From Ipomoea triloba (Eukaryota; Streptophyta; Magnoliopsida; Solanales; Convolvulaceae), in assembly GCF_003576645.1 (NCBI RefSeq), contig NC_044918.1, positions 31,598,203 through 31,662,202 of the forward strand: a stretch of 64,000 bases of DNA, given 5' to 3'. Below, one piece after another: positions 33,158-44,903 of the stretch. The notes beneath the pieces were generated by a model. That model saw only the letters and a list, made by a program, of their open reading frames with translations. It made no database searches and was not told the origin of the DNA. Position numbers and translations under genes: made by a program. Positions within the stretch are counted from its first letter, which is position 1. Each line of letters opens with the position of its first letter.

Positions 33158-36100
33158 TGTAACACCCCAATTTTCACATCTTGGATTTATTACAAAATCC
33201 CTAATAATACATTGCGGAAGCATCTAACCAGCAGAAAACTGGGTGTTACCGCCACGCTTATGTATCTCTCCTATACCCAAACGCTAAGGCTAAACTTACA
33301 ACATCAAATAACCACATCAATATTCCAACTTAATACATATGGAAATAATCCTTCCAGGGTGTCTATTCTAGGATAGAGTAGTCTTCAACCTCGACTTCCG
33401 TCCTATTCGGAGCTCATCGGGCCACAAGAGCCCACACTAGACAACATCTGTTAAAAGAAAAACACATTGAAGTGTAGTTAGCACGACGGCTAAGTAAGAG
33501 AATCCATGGTCACCCAAGATTCAACAAAGGTTTTTAAAACACGTCTCTTAAGACAAAATCATTTCTTTCTCAGGGTCATTACAGAGTAACCCTTTTCTCA
33601 TCTTTAAAACTTCCTTAGTTTCATATTAGCAAGCGTGAGGCCTTTGGAGCATTCTCATAACTCCCTCTCTGACCACTTGGATCATCGAACTCGGGGTCAG
33701 TGGTCATCACCCGGTCTAACACTGATCCCCTGGACGTAAGGTTCGTTAAAATGATTCCTAGCTGGCCTAGCCAGGTCCGTTAAAACGACACCTACCCGAA
33801 CTTCCGGAGTAACTATACTTTAAGTGTGCACACACCCATAGGAATACCTCATCCTACGAGTTATATAGTACCCGGCGAATAGACTTCGCCCTGCAGTATG
33901 AACTAGTCATACAATATAACACAACGACGAATAGACTTCGCCCTGCAGTATGAATGATCATACAATATAACACAACGACCACTGGGCAATGGCACTTAAA
34001 GCCACCCGTGGGTTAATCAAGGTCCTCCTCAACTTACTTTAGAAACTAAGGTTTTGAAAACATGATCCTTCCTTCAGTTTTTCTTTCTCAAATCATTTCT
34101 TTTGGGCATATTTCTCATTCGAGCCCAATACTTGAAATTGTCTACCTCATTAGCTCATGAGGGATTTTCAAAATACTTTCAGTACCCGCAGGCTTTTCAA
34201 ACATCATTTTGTCATCTTTCTCACGTAAGGTACATACACATTAAAAGTGGTGTTTTCCTCAAAAATAAGGTTTTGGCAACCAAAATAGCATACGTTATTC
34301 AACGTAAGTTTTTATAAACATTTTGGATATACTTCACGTCTCATACTTGAAATCCATCCACCTAGGTATACACTTATATATTCTACTAACACTACATATA
34401 TCCATTCTCAATACTATTATTATAATAGTACGAACCCATAGTCAACCATTTATGAATCAACCGATTCATAGCACCATTAATATCAACATCCTTAACCTTG
34501 TTCCTTATCATGAATTTCAGTCCCTATTACAATCCAATCCCCATCGGTAATCCATAATCATGGTTTCCACCATTAACTAATAATAGATGGTTATCCTTGT
34601 CATCATCGTCATCAACAACTTCCTCCATCATCAACACCATTAGAAATATAACTTGAGGAAATCGCACACCCAAGTATGTATAAATTTCTAAGAGGTAAAG
34701 TCATTGCCTAACCCTAATCCAAAACCGTTCAACAACTATTTCCTCAAGATTCACCATATACAATCTTTATCTCAATATTTCCATATAATAATTTCCTCAA
34801 TACATATCATAATAATATCCTTATATTAACTTTTCCATATAACAATTTGCTCAATATATATCACAATATCATCACTACTCAAAATTCCTTTAAACCATAA
34901 CTTATTCACCAATAGAGAGATTCCCAACTCTCAAAGTAAATTCCAAAGTAATAATTCCAATATCTCATAATAATTACCATGAGATAATTTCAATCTCTCA
35001 AAATAAACACCATTTAATCTATTCATCCAGTCATTCAACCTTAATAACTATCATCAGTCCTTAATCACTATAATTAAAGCTTAATTACCCCCTGAACTCC
35101 ACTGTTAATCCATCTTTAATGTCAATCTATCCCCATTATTAACCACATTGTAACCAATAATTAGTTCATCGCTAACAAATATTTACATCATCATCAAGTA
35201 ATCCTTAATTAAGCTCTAATTACTATCTATCATCATTACAATCATCAGTAATAACCATCCTAACTTCATCACCCTTTCATAACCCATGTATAAACATGCT
35301 ATAACATCATCATCATCATTCTCATAATAACCTCTTAGGTTCATTACAACCCTATCATCTAAGCATCAATAACAATAATCAAGGCTTACACCATTAGATC
35401 ATCATATTCATATCTCTAACCTTCATTATCATAATCACCATTTAATCTGGCATAGCTTATGTCTATAACCTTCATTATCATAATCACCATTTAATCTGTC
35501 ATAGCTTATGTCTATAACCTTCATATTCATGATAATCTCTTAGGATCATTACAACCCCCTCATCTAAACATCAATAACAATAATCAAAGCTTACACATCC
35601 GCACCATCGGACGCCCAGTGGACGCTCGTCCAGTACCGCGTCCACCGATTTTGCCACTCTTCGCCCAGCCCGGACGCACGGTGGACGCGCGTCCGGACCT
35701 GCGTCCGCACACACGGCCAGTCCTGGACAGTGTGAACAACGCAGTGGCGAACACCTCTACTATCATCTCCATAATTATTATGAGTACACATATGTAAGTT
35801 GTAACACCCCACTTTTTCCACTACCGAAAATACGAGTATAATTAATTTTTTTTTACAACAGCGGAAGCTTAAACAACAACTAAAAGGAAAAAGGGGTGTT
35901 ATGCCACGTTCGAGTATCTCTCTTATAGTCAAACGCACAGGCAAAACCTACTACAAAAATTACTATTACAATGGTGGAATTCCTAATGGTACAATAAAAT
36001 CTTTATACAACGATTCACTCTCATGCCAAGTGCCATGCCAAATATTTCCTGCAAAACACTTATGGTAGAAACAAAGTCAGCACGACGGCTGGTAAGACAT

Positions 36101-39100
36101 ACTCTACCCCGTAAAACATTTTGCACATAGCACTTTGGAGCACATAAATTTCCACATAATAAATTTCAACCCCTTAACATGGCATTTTTAATCTCATCAA
36201 TATAAATCATCTTTAAAACTTCATTAGTTTCATATTAGCAAGCGTGAGGCCTACAACCTCGGGCCATGGCACTCCAGCCCTCCCGTAGGTCTCCTTATTC
36301 CAACCCCGGGCCATGGCATTTAAGCCCTCCCGTAGGTCCCCATCTCAACAATAACGACGAATAGACTTCGCCCTGCAGTATGAATAATCATACAATAACA
36401 TAACGACCACTGGGCAAGGGCACTTAAAGCCACCCGTGGGTCAATCAAGGTCCTCCTCAACTCACTTTAGAAACTAAGGGTTTGAAAACATGATTCTTCC
36501 TTTAGTTTTTCTTTCTTAAATCATTTCTTTTGGACATATTTCACAATTGAGTCCAATACTTGAAATTGGCTACCTCATTAGCCCCTGAAGGATTTTCAAA
36601 ATACTTTCAGTACCCGCAGTACTTTTCAACACCAAATCTCTTCAACACCATAATTTCATTACTTATCATAATCTCTATAAAGTTAATAATATCACTAATA
36701 ATCACAAGAACAAACAATATGTATTCACATCAAATAATTTCATAAGACATGTACTCACATTTTCACAAAATCATTTAAACATAATATCACATAAGCACAT
36801 ATTAAATATTTTGATTTGGGGTAAAATAAATTTTGGATAGACATAAATCTTACCTATAACCAACTCTTCTACTTCACTTGCCCAATTCTTCTCCCACACA
36901 TAGATGATTTCTCTCCTTACTTCTCCTGATTTTTCCTCACCACACAACCCCTCTATTTATAGGCAAAAGGGAAAGGAAGACAAATCTTGAAGAGAAAGAC
37001 ATATGGGATAAGAATGAAGAAACTTGGAGAGTAAGTTTATATGTTATATCTTGTAAGATAAGGAAGATGATGCTTGGAGATCAAGTCTCAATTTGGAGCT
37101 TGGAGAGTAAGCCACATTGTTTCTTATAAGGGAAGAAAGAAGAAACTTGGAGATCAAGTTTCTATTTAGATCATCTCCAAAAATTATTTTAATATTAGCA
37201 TGTGGCTAGAAAGAATGACACTTGTCACAATGCTATGGTAAATCTTGAAGAATAAGACTTCCTTGCCAGTTTGGGATTAAATCAGATATAGTTACGGTAG
37301 AAAAATAATTTAGGGACAATAGGGTGGCTGCCTAGGTTCTAGAAGAGACAAAATAAAATTAAAACATAGATGATATCAGTCAAATAATTGGTATCAAATT
37401 GAAGAATACATGTGCTGGCAGAAAGAAATTGGCAGAACACTGGATACGGATTAAAAATATTATTGGGAGCATTTGGTAAGGTATTTTGATACCATTTTCT
37501 TCAAATATGTAGTTAAGCAAGTCTAGAACCTACATATAAAATTTCATAGAAATCTAAGGAGTAGAAGTATGATTTTTGAATTTCTTTCGAAAACTAGTCC
37601 AGAGAGAAAAATTCTGGACAGCACACTGCCAAGGGCAAAAACGTAATTTTCTGTGTTTATTCGCGGATCAAAATGACCAAAAATTTTGATGGACATCAAG
37701 TACTATAGGTTGGGGTTCTACCATAAAAATTTCAGGTAAAACGGAGTTCGGGAAGTATGTTTACCGAATAAATCTTTCGGACTGCGCCGAGCTGAAATTT
37801 TCTGAAAAATGAATAGTTAGAAACATTTTTGGCTAAAAGTCATTTTGTAACAAAAATGGTGAATAAATTTCGGGGTGTCACATAAGTATATCCATATTTT
37901 TCAACACAAAGCTCATAAATCCCTATCTCAACTATCAATCATCAAATCTTGAGTGACAAAACCAACTTAAGGGATTTCTTACCTTCCAAGTAGCTTTTAA
38001 AACCGTAGGAATTGTTGTGATCCTTTCCTCCAAATTTCCACCAAAGATCCTAAGTAATTTCCACCATAATAACAATATTTTCAAGAATTCTTAGCTTAAA
38101 ATCAAGTTCTAGGAAAGGATTCTACTCTTCTTAACCGAATAAAATCAAAGTGTTACCTAGTATGGAAGAACTTGTGTAGGAAAATGGCTATGGAGCTCCT
38201 TGAACACAAATATGAAGATGAAATCTTTCTCTCTCTTTCCTCTCAATATTTCGGAAAAGATGGGAATGAATGGGAAAATGGAAGATCAAAGCTCTATTTA
38301 TAGCAACTTGTAAGATAAAGATGAAGAAGTTTGGAGAGTAAGTCTCAATTTGGAGCTTGGAGAGTAAGTTTCTATCAGGACTTATCCTATAATCTTCCTT
38401 ACAAGACTTATTCCATAATCCATCCTAGTTAATTAATTAAAAATTACCATATGGTAAATAATGTGACACTTGTCACAATTCCATGGTGTGTCTTGTAGAG
38501 TAAGACTTCCTTGCTAGTTTGGGATTAAATCAGATATAGTTACGGTAGAAAATAACTTAGGGACAATAGGGTGGCTGCCTAGGTTCTAGAAGAGACAAAA
38601 TAAAATTAAAACATAGGTGATATCAGTCAAATAATTGGTATCAAATTGAAGAATACATGTGCTGGCAGAAAGAAATTGGCAGAACACTGGATACGGATTA
38701 AAAATATTATTGGGAGCATTTGGTAAGGTATTTTGATACCATTTTCTTCAAATATGTAGTTAAGCAAGTCTAGAACCTACATATAAAATTTCATAGAAAT
38801 CTAAGGAGTAGAAGTATGGTTTTTGAATTTCTTTCCAAAACTAGTCCAGAGAGAAAAATTCTGGACAGCACACTGCCAAGAGCAAAAACGTAATTTTCTG
38901 TGTTTACTCAAATATCCAAATGACCAAAACTTTTTAAGGATATCAAGTACTATAGGTTGGGGTTCTAAAATATAAATTTCAGGTAAAACGGAGTTCGGGA
39001 AGTATGTTTACCGAATAAATCTTTCGGACTGCGCCGAGCTGAAATTTTCTGAAAAATGAATAGCTAGAAACATTTTTTGCTAAAAATCATTTTGTAACAA

Positions 39101-39129
39101 AAATGGTGAATAAATTTCGGGGTGTCACA
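33158..39129 (-). repeat. Outer element 5' LTR, interrupted by a solo LTR
   Basis: 33158-35799 plus 37888-39129, about 3.88 kb, matching the left LTR closely. It keeps the acceptor plus ATG at 33445-33449, the donor at 37982 and the TATA box at 38295-38302. At 35140-35150 it shows ATTATTAACCACATTG, the unoccupied target of the Athila/Tat-like insertion. Confidence 0.87.
35800..37882 (-). mobile_element. Solo LTR, 2,083 bp, TSD TAAGT, mosaic U3
   Basis: TGTAACACCCC begins after TAAGT (35795-35799), and GGTGTCACA ends before TAAGT (37883-37887). The sister LTR near 31505-31515 shows the empty site. The minus-strand order is TATAAATA (36954-36961), donor GTAAG (36853), acceptor TTTTGCAG (36049). 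The last ~660 bp (from about 37220) is nearly the same as the host LTR's own U3. About 37040-37220 resembles solo LTR 47454. The rest is distinct. Confidence 0.87.
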
Positions 39130-39134
39130 ATCTA

Positions 39135-39394
39135 TACTTGGGCTGTAGGTGGAAATTGGGGTTGCTTATAAAAATTGGTCCAAAACTGTATATTATTACT
39201 ACTGTTGCTATTAATTTATTTTTTTAAATACTATTGACTCTGTTACAATGTACTACGGTAGTATTTTTGTAATAAATTTAATATGTTTTGTGAATAACTT
39301 TTTTTGAGTTTAATATTTCAACTAATTATTATTTACATACTGTAATAAATTAATTGACATACTGTAAAATAAAATGAAACAAACAAGGTATTAG
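39135..39394 (+). other. AT-rich flank right of the outer element
   Basis: No ORF. Read on the minus strand, a TTTTTATAAGC sequence near 39168-39178 could be a TATA box for the possible host exon at 3272-3535 before the insertion. It may equally be intron or 5' sequence of the Helitron that follows. Confidence 0.4.
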
Positions 39395-41223
39395 TCTGGG
39401 ATAAAGTGTGGACACATCTCGCTGATGATGCTCAATATAACTGTAGGGGATTATTAAACAAACAAGGTATTATTATTCAAATAATAAAAGTTTATGTACT
39501 CATTTTTTATTCATATAAATTGGTTTTATTTATTAATGTACTCTTTTTGTGTTACAGATTTTTTTTTAACTGATGAAGAGAAAAAGAATTTTGCACTCTT
39601 TCAGTTGTCAAAGCTTTTATTAGTCTATAACTAGACTTTGAGAGATTTTCCAAACATGCCGATAATGAATGAAGGAAGCCATGTTCACGTGGAAAACCGA
39701 TTGTTGTGTGAAGAGTTAGCATATGATCGTGCAAGGGAATATGAAGAGAGTCACCGCCTTAAGGAGAAACTAACAGAAGAACAAAGAGCAATATATGATG
39801 TCGTTCTCAATGACATTGATTCCAACAATGGTGGATTGTTTTTCGTTTATGGGTATGGGGTACAGGAAAGACTTTTCTGTGGCGTGAATTATCTTCGTCT
39901 ATTTGAGCAAAAGGTGAAATTGTTATCAATGTGACATCAAGTGGAATAACTTCTTTACTTCTACCGGGTGGGAGAACTGCACATTCAAATTCAAGATTTT
40001 TAATACCAATCTCGGTTAATAAAGATTCTACCTGCAATCTAAATCAAGGTAGCCAATTAGCAGAACTTATTGTTGAGGCAAAATTAATTATTTGGAATGA
40101 AGCACCGATGATGCACAAACATTGTTTTGAGGCGTTGGATAAAACAATGAGAGATTTATTAAAGTTTGTTAACAAAGATAGTGACAATAACACTTTTGGC
40201 TGGAAAACAGTGATTTTAGGTGGGGACTTTATGCAAATATTACAAGTGGTGCCAAAAGAATCAAGACATGACATTGTCTCTACAACAATTAATTCTTCAT
40301 ATCTTTGGAGACATTGTAAAGTCATGCGCCTAACTAAGAATTTGAGATTAATTTCAATGGAACATGGATTGCATCAAGACAAAGTTGAAGAATTTTCTAA
40401 TTGGCTAATTTCAATAGGTGATGGTACTATTGGAGTAGATATTGATGGTTACGCTGATTTTGATATCTCACCTGAATTGTTATTGAAGTCAAATGATGAT
40501 CTTATTTCCTCTATTGTTAAAAGTACGTTCCCCAACTTTAATGGGGCAAACAGTGATGGAAGTTGTTTTAAAAACAGTGCAATTCTAGCACAAACATTAG
40601 AGGTGGTCAATGAGGTTAACCAGTATATGTCTAACTAAACTGAAGGTGAAGGAAAGATATATTTGAGTTCTGACGCAACGTGTAAAGGAGATGATTCAAG
40701 TTCAGTTCTTGCTGATGTGGATAAACCAGAATTCCTAAATACTATAAGAGCATACGGCCTTCTAAATCATTCTTTGACTTTAAAAGTAGGGGCTCCTGTA
40801 ATGTTAATGAGAAACATTGATCATACTCTTGGTTTATGCAATGGAACTAGGTTAGTGGTAACAAAATTAGATAATCATGTTGTTGAAGGAAGCATATTGG
40901 CAGGCCCTAATGCTGGGACTAAGGTATTAATTGCTAGAATGACTATCACTCCTTCAGACCCAAGATTACCTTTCAAGTTCAACAGAAGACAATTTCCACT
41001 TATGCTGTCATATGCAATGACTATTAACAAGAGTCCAGGGCAGACACTTTCCAATGTTGGTTTGATACTCAAGAAACCAATTTTTGTGCATGACCAATTA
41101 TATGTTGTCGCATCAAGAGTGAGTCAACGAGATGGACTAAAGATTTTAGTATGTGATGAATCAAAACAAAATTGTAATTCTACTACTAATGTATTTTACA
41201 AAGAGGTCTTTAATAATTTATAA
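39395..41223 (+). pseudogene. Helitron PIF1-like helicase remnant
   Basis: Exon 39395-39466 (WDKVWTHLADDAQ) ends at a GT donor. An intron 39467-39557 ends TTACAG. The next exon reads FFLTDEEKKNFALFQL, as in plant Helitron helicases. A TAG follows shortly, near 39631. The P-loop at about 39851-39872 (family GYGGTGKT) carries a frameshift. A TGA follows near 39892. The Walker B segment reads IIWNEAPM, with Asn (40096-40098) where the family has Asp. A TAA at 40636-40638 interrupts the C-terminal half, which still shows GAPVMLMRN, SYAMTINKSPGQTLSNVG and LYVVASRVSQRDGLKIL. It cannot encode a working helicase. Confidence 0.85.
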
Positions 41224-41327
41224 TTTATTTAATTATTAATATTCTTTTATCTTTTTTTTCTTTTTTGCCAATATTTCATTTCACTTGATATATTTTCATT
41301 CCGTGCATCGCACGGGTCAACTGCTAG
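39395..41327 (+). mobile_element. Helitron 3' portion with decayed helicase
   Basis: The right terminus has the hairpin CCGTGCATCGCACGG (41301-41315) followed by CTAG (41324-41327) and T, the canonical Helitron 3' end. Upstream lies the C-terminal helicase part of a RepHel protein. The Rep (HUH) domain and the TC 5' end are not in the window or have been removed. The left boundary given is simply the first recognisable exon. Confidence 0.85.
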
Positions 41328-42070
41328 TTAATTGAAAAAGCTAAAGTTAAAAATGCAAAATAGAATAAGCATATTTGAAATTTTACAGAAACTAGGTGTA
41401 AGGTGTTGTCTTTGAAGCATCACAACATCATCTTAGACAATCATTTCAAGCCTTAATTTAAGCAATACCAGCATGTACTAATCTAATCTCATCTCCATCA
41501 ACCAATCAATTAGATTATGGACAAAACATGTTTATAAGAAAATGAACAAAATAAAATCTTAGGAAAGGGAAAAGGTTGTCTAACTTCCAAGTATAGGAGA
41601 AACCAAGGTGATGAGCAAGGTGGCTGCTAGAGACCCAACAGAAGAAGCAAAGATGAACATGTTTACAAATATGCACTTAGTATGCTTACCACTATCATTA
41701 TTTCATTGTTAAGTGTAAACTAAAATCCTAGGTTAATAATACAACACGATTTAACCCGAAATCTTGAAGAAAAAAGTTAAAAAAATACCAAATCGTCATA
41801 TAATTACAACAGAGTTGCTGTATTTACTCAGAGTTAAGAATAAACCTGATGACAGGGAATACGTTGACGGCGGTGGCAGTGGTAGAGTCGGCATCGTAGG
41901 GGAGCCGGTGGTCGTAGGTCTCGGCTATGCAGCGGCGAGTGGCGACAAGGAGATCTGTGCGTTGGCTTGGGGTGGTTTAGTGCATGACGAAGAAGTCGTG
42001 AAGAAGACGATGGAGCGTGCGGAGATATGAGGAATTCGTGCGTTCCAGATCTGTAAATTTACCCTAATCA
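41328..42070. other. Intergenic segment with an unassigned frame
   Basis: AT-rich up to about 41800, then a GC-richer block. The 88-codon plus-strand frame at 41764-42030 is Gly/Val-rich and unrecognised. The block lies just inside a CACTA terminus, so it is more likely transposon leader or captured DNA than a gene. Confidence 0.4.
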
Positions 42071-42295
42071 CTGCGTCCGAAGTGAGAACTTCGGACGCAG
42101 ATGGTAGCACGCGTTATACCATCTGCGTCCGAAGTTCTAACTTCGGATGCAGATGCTCCTATATTTTAAAAAAAATTTAAAAAAAATAAATAGTGAAATT
42201 TTAATTACAAAAATGCTACCGCGTCACTTTAGGCGTCTGGTGTTTCAACTCTCGATGCAAATGGTCTTATATTTATGGTTCTTTTTGTACTAGTG
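42071..42295. mobile_element. CACTA (En/Spm) terminal region
   Basis: The segment ends GTACTAGTG at 42295, the reverse complement of the CACTAGTAC terminus usual in plant CACTA elements. Inside are two subterminal inverted repeats: CTGCGTCCGAAGT/ACTTCGGACGCAG (42071-42083 and 42088-42100) and a second of the same sequence at 42121-42154. No matching opposite CACTA end or transposase was found, so the element is truncated or its other end lies elsewhere. Confidence 0.7.
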
Positions 42296-43679
42296 TCTTC
42301 TAAGGTCGTTCCTCCGACCTAGTTGGTTTGAGGCTTAACCTATAATAGCCCCACTTTTTGGTATCTTTTGCTGAAGGGGTGCACCACTGGCCCCTTTATT
42401 TTGTTTTGAATGTAACTATCCAGCCCTCGGGCTTTAGATGAATGGAACATCATCATATTTTTTCTTGTGCTTTGCTTTCCCTTTTTTCTGCACACATTTA
42501 CTAAACAGGTTGATTCATCCTCGGAATCATTCCTCCGACCCCTAAGGGTGTTTCGAGAACCTTTGACACTTTCAAACTCCAAGGTAGGTCGGCCCCTAAG
42601 ACCCTAGTTCAATGGAGTCAGGTCCGACCTTTCCTAGGGCTTCTCCGCGATCTTCCAGCCTCACCTTTAAACTCGTTCTCCCAACTATGCTTCCAGTCTC
42701 TCAGATTCTTAGTCTAAGGGCTTGCCAAGCTTAAATTAGCACAACCGGAACCCCTAATTGCATGAGGTCCGAGTTATCGCTTGAAATCCTCTTCAGTCCC
42801 TCAAACCTTTAGTCTGAGGACTAGGCCGAGTTTCGCTCGATCTTCCCTTTTTCAAGGGATTTACTTGGTTCGGCCTTTGAGGTCCGACCTTTCACCTCGA
42901 TGAGGCTTGCCTCCGTAGGTCGGCCCACGCCAACCTGTCCTAACTGTGCAAAACCTTTCATTTTCTATTGGTCCCAGCTTGACGTTGATAGCCTTCGAGT
43001 TTCACAGAAGCAAGCTGTGCTCCCCACGCTGTTCTTAGGAGATAGGTTGTTTGGGTGTTTGGGAAAAGGTCTGTGAAGGTTTGTGGGGCTTCTTTTTGGT
43101 TGATTTTATATTTGGCCTCAGCCACACCTGGTTGATGGTGATACGAGGGAGTTTTAGATGCCACAAAGGATTGCCTTTGATAAGTCTGAAGAACCTTGAA
43201 GAACTCAAGGAAGAAAGCAAACTTGTTTGCCAAAATAATTCCATGTAATCTGATTTTTCCTAAGAGTTACATTGTTATAAACTAACTCATAATATGCCAA
43301 GATATTAGGCCTAATAAATTGCAAAGGACTAGGCAAACTAATTTGAATAGGAAACAGAATAAAAAGATTATCAACAAAATAATATTAAATTTAGACTAAA
43401 ATAGAGGAGCCCAGAACTGCTAGGACTCTTTAATTGACTTCACGCTCGTATAGCTCGGACCACCTTCCGTAATCAAGTGCGGCTCAACCACCTTATTCAA
43501 GTTCAAAGACTCTCCTTTCCGCCCATATAAAGCTTGAGACACGCAATTGAGCCAATTGACGCGCACGGGCTCTTGATTATTGGTGCACCAGAATTTCAGC
43601 AACTTGGTAACTAGAAATTTAATGTCAAATTGCAACTCAGTCCCTTATTGATATTTTAGGCTACAATTGATCACAAAAA
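42296..43679. other. Unassigned repeat-derived DNA
   Basis: Rich in TCCGACCT/GGTCGG phrases, as is the 46901-53500 unit, so it may be a fragment of a related element. Frames at 43051-43248 (plus) and 43420-43635 (minus) are short and unrecognised. Confidence 0.35.
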
Positions 43680-43812
43680 TGGGACACTTTAATCAAAGCT
43701 TTCTTCCAATTAAATACCCATTAAATTGATCACGTGGCCATCGTCCCCATCCGAGTGTCTAACTTTAAACCTGGTTTGTATGAGAATCTTGGCACCATTG
43801 TTGCTCTCAACA

Positions 43813-44903
43813 TCTCCCCCTTCCTTAGGAGGATTCGTCCACGAATCTTTAGGGAAAATATCTGCATACTCCTGCAACAAAGAAGAAACAGCCTCGGGCG
43901 AATGCTCAAGATTAGTTGTTTCGGCTCTAGGCCTTTTAAAAAGCATCAAGTAAATAGGCATTCCCACTCTAATGGCTTTTTCCACTTCTATTTTTTTACA
44001 AAAGAAATTTTGTATTTCTTTTTTTCTTTTCACTCACTTCTTTTGCACTCAAATTCTCATTTTTCTCATTTGCTTTCTTTCGGTACTCACAAATTTGCTG
44101 TGGTGTCATTGGAGTAAGAGCGATTTTTTTGCCGCGATGTTCAAAGGAGTATCTATTGTGGAATCCATCATGCAAAACTTTTCTATCATACTGCCACGGC
44201 CTCCCTAGTAGCAAATGTGCAGCTTGCATAGGAACAACATCACATAAGATCTCATTTTCATACTTCCCCATCTTGATTGGAACCAATACTCGCTAATCTA
44301 CTTTGATGTCCTTTGTCTTATTCAACCATTGCATTGAATACAGTAATGGATGCTTTTGCATATTTAATCCCAATTTGGCAACCAATTCAGCACTTGCTAC
44401 ATTTGCACAGCTTCTTCCGTCAATGATTAAGTTGCAAACCTTTCCAAGGACAAAGCATTTGGAACGGAAGATATTCTCACGTTGCTCCTCTTCACCTTTG
44501 GCCTGAATGTTAAGTAACCTCCTTACCATTAAAGCTTCTCCCTCTACCGGCCCAATGAATACCTCATCATTTTCTGATTTGGACTCTTTGTCACTAGAAA
44601 ATTCTGATTCTATTTTGTTTCTAGGATCACTCTGTTCATGCTCTGAATCAGTCACAATTACCCCTTTCTTGACCGTCATATTGAACTTGTTTGGACATTC
44701 CCTAGTAATATGTCATCTTCCCTGAAATTTAAAACACTTAATAGTACTAGGTTTTGTAATTTTTTCTTTACCTTTATCTCTTTGCTCTTGGGACTCTTTT
44801 TGCTTGCTGGACTCAGCTTTGGCATCCACATTGTTTTTGTCCCTGTGCCGCCATGAAGAACTTGATTGAGTTCAAATTCTCGTCCTCTTGAGTGTTCATT
44901 CAA
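43813..44903 (-). pseudogene. Protease and linker region of the small-LTR gypsy element
   Basis: Three minus-strand frames run in order. 44676-44903 is a basic Lys/Ser-rich post-gag segment. 44293-44679 is the protease region, with ALMVRRLLNIQ, RENIFRSKCFV and the active-site segment IIDGRSCANVAS, where related elements have DGGSCTNVAS. 43996-44286 has LLLGRPWQYDRKVLHDG, typical of the protease-RT linker. A further frame reads LLQEYADIFPKD, the phrase before RT, then enters PPT sequence at once. The frames are mutually shifted, so no full protein is made. Confidence 0.75.

Larger units (their letters stand above)
3620..39129 (-). mobile_element. Outer non-coding gypsy-type LTR element (Tekay-like LTRs), interrupted by nested insertions
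   Basis: This element lies on the minus strand. Its 3' LTR is 3620-5597 plus 30858-32755 (3,876 bp once the insertion is removed) and its 5' LTR is 33158-35799 plus 37888-39129. The interior is only 402 bp (32756-33157) and holds a PPT-like tract, a tRNA-iMet PBS and no ORF. LTR ends are TGTAACACC and GGTGTCACA on the plus strand. Both LTRs look near-identical by eye, so insertion is fairly recent. Without nested DNA it is about 8.2 kb, mostly LTR. It must be non-autonomous. Tekay-like enzymes such as those of element 2 are plausible drivers because the PBS and PPT are similar (inference). Confidence 0.88.

Noticed and set aside
33026..33223. Minus-strand frame across the outer element interior and PBS
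   Set aside because: Crosses the PBS and LTR edge, short, no domain.
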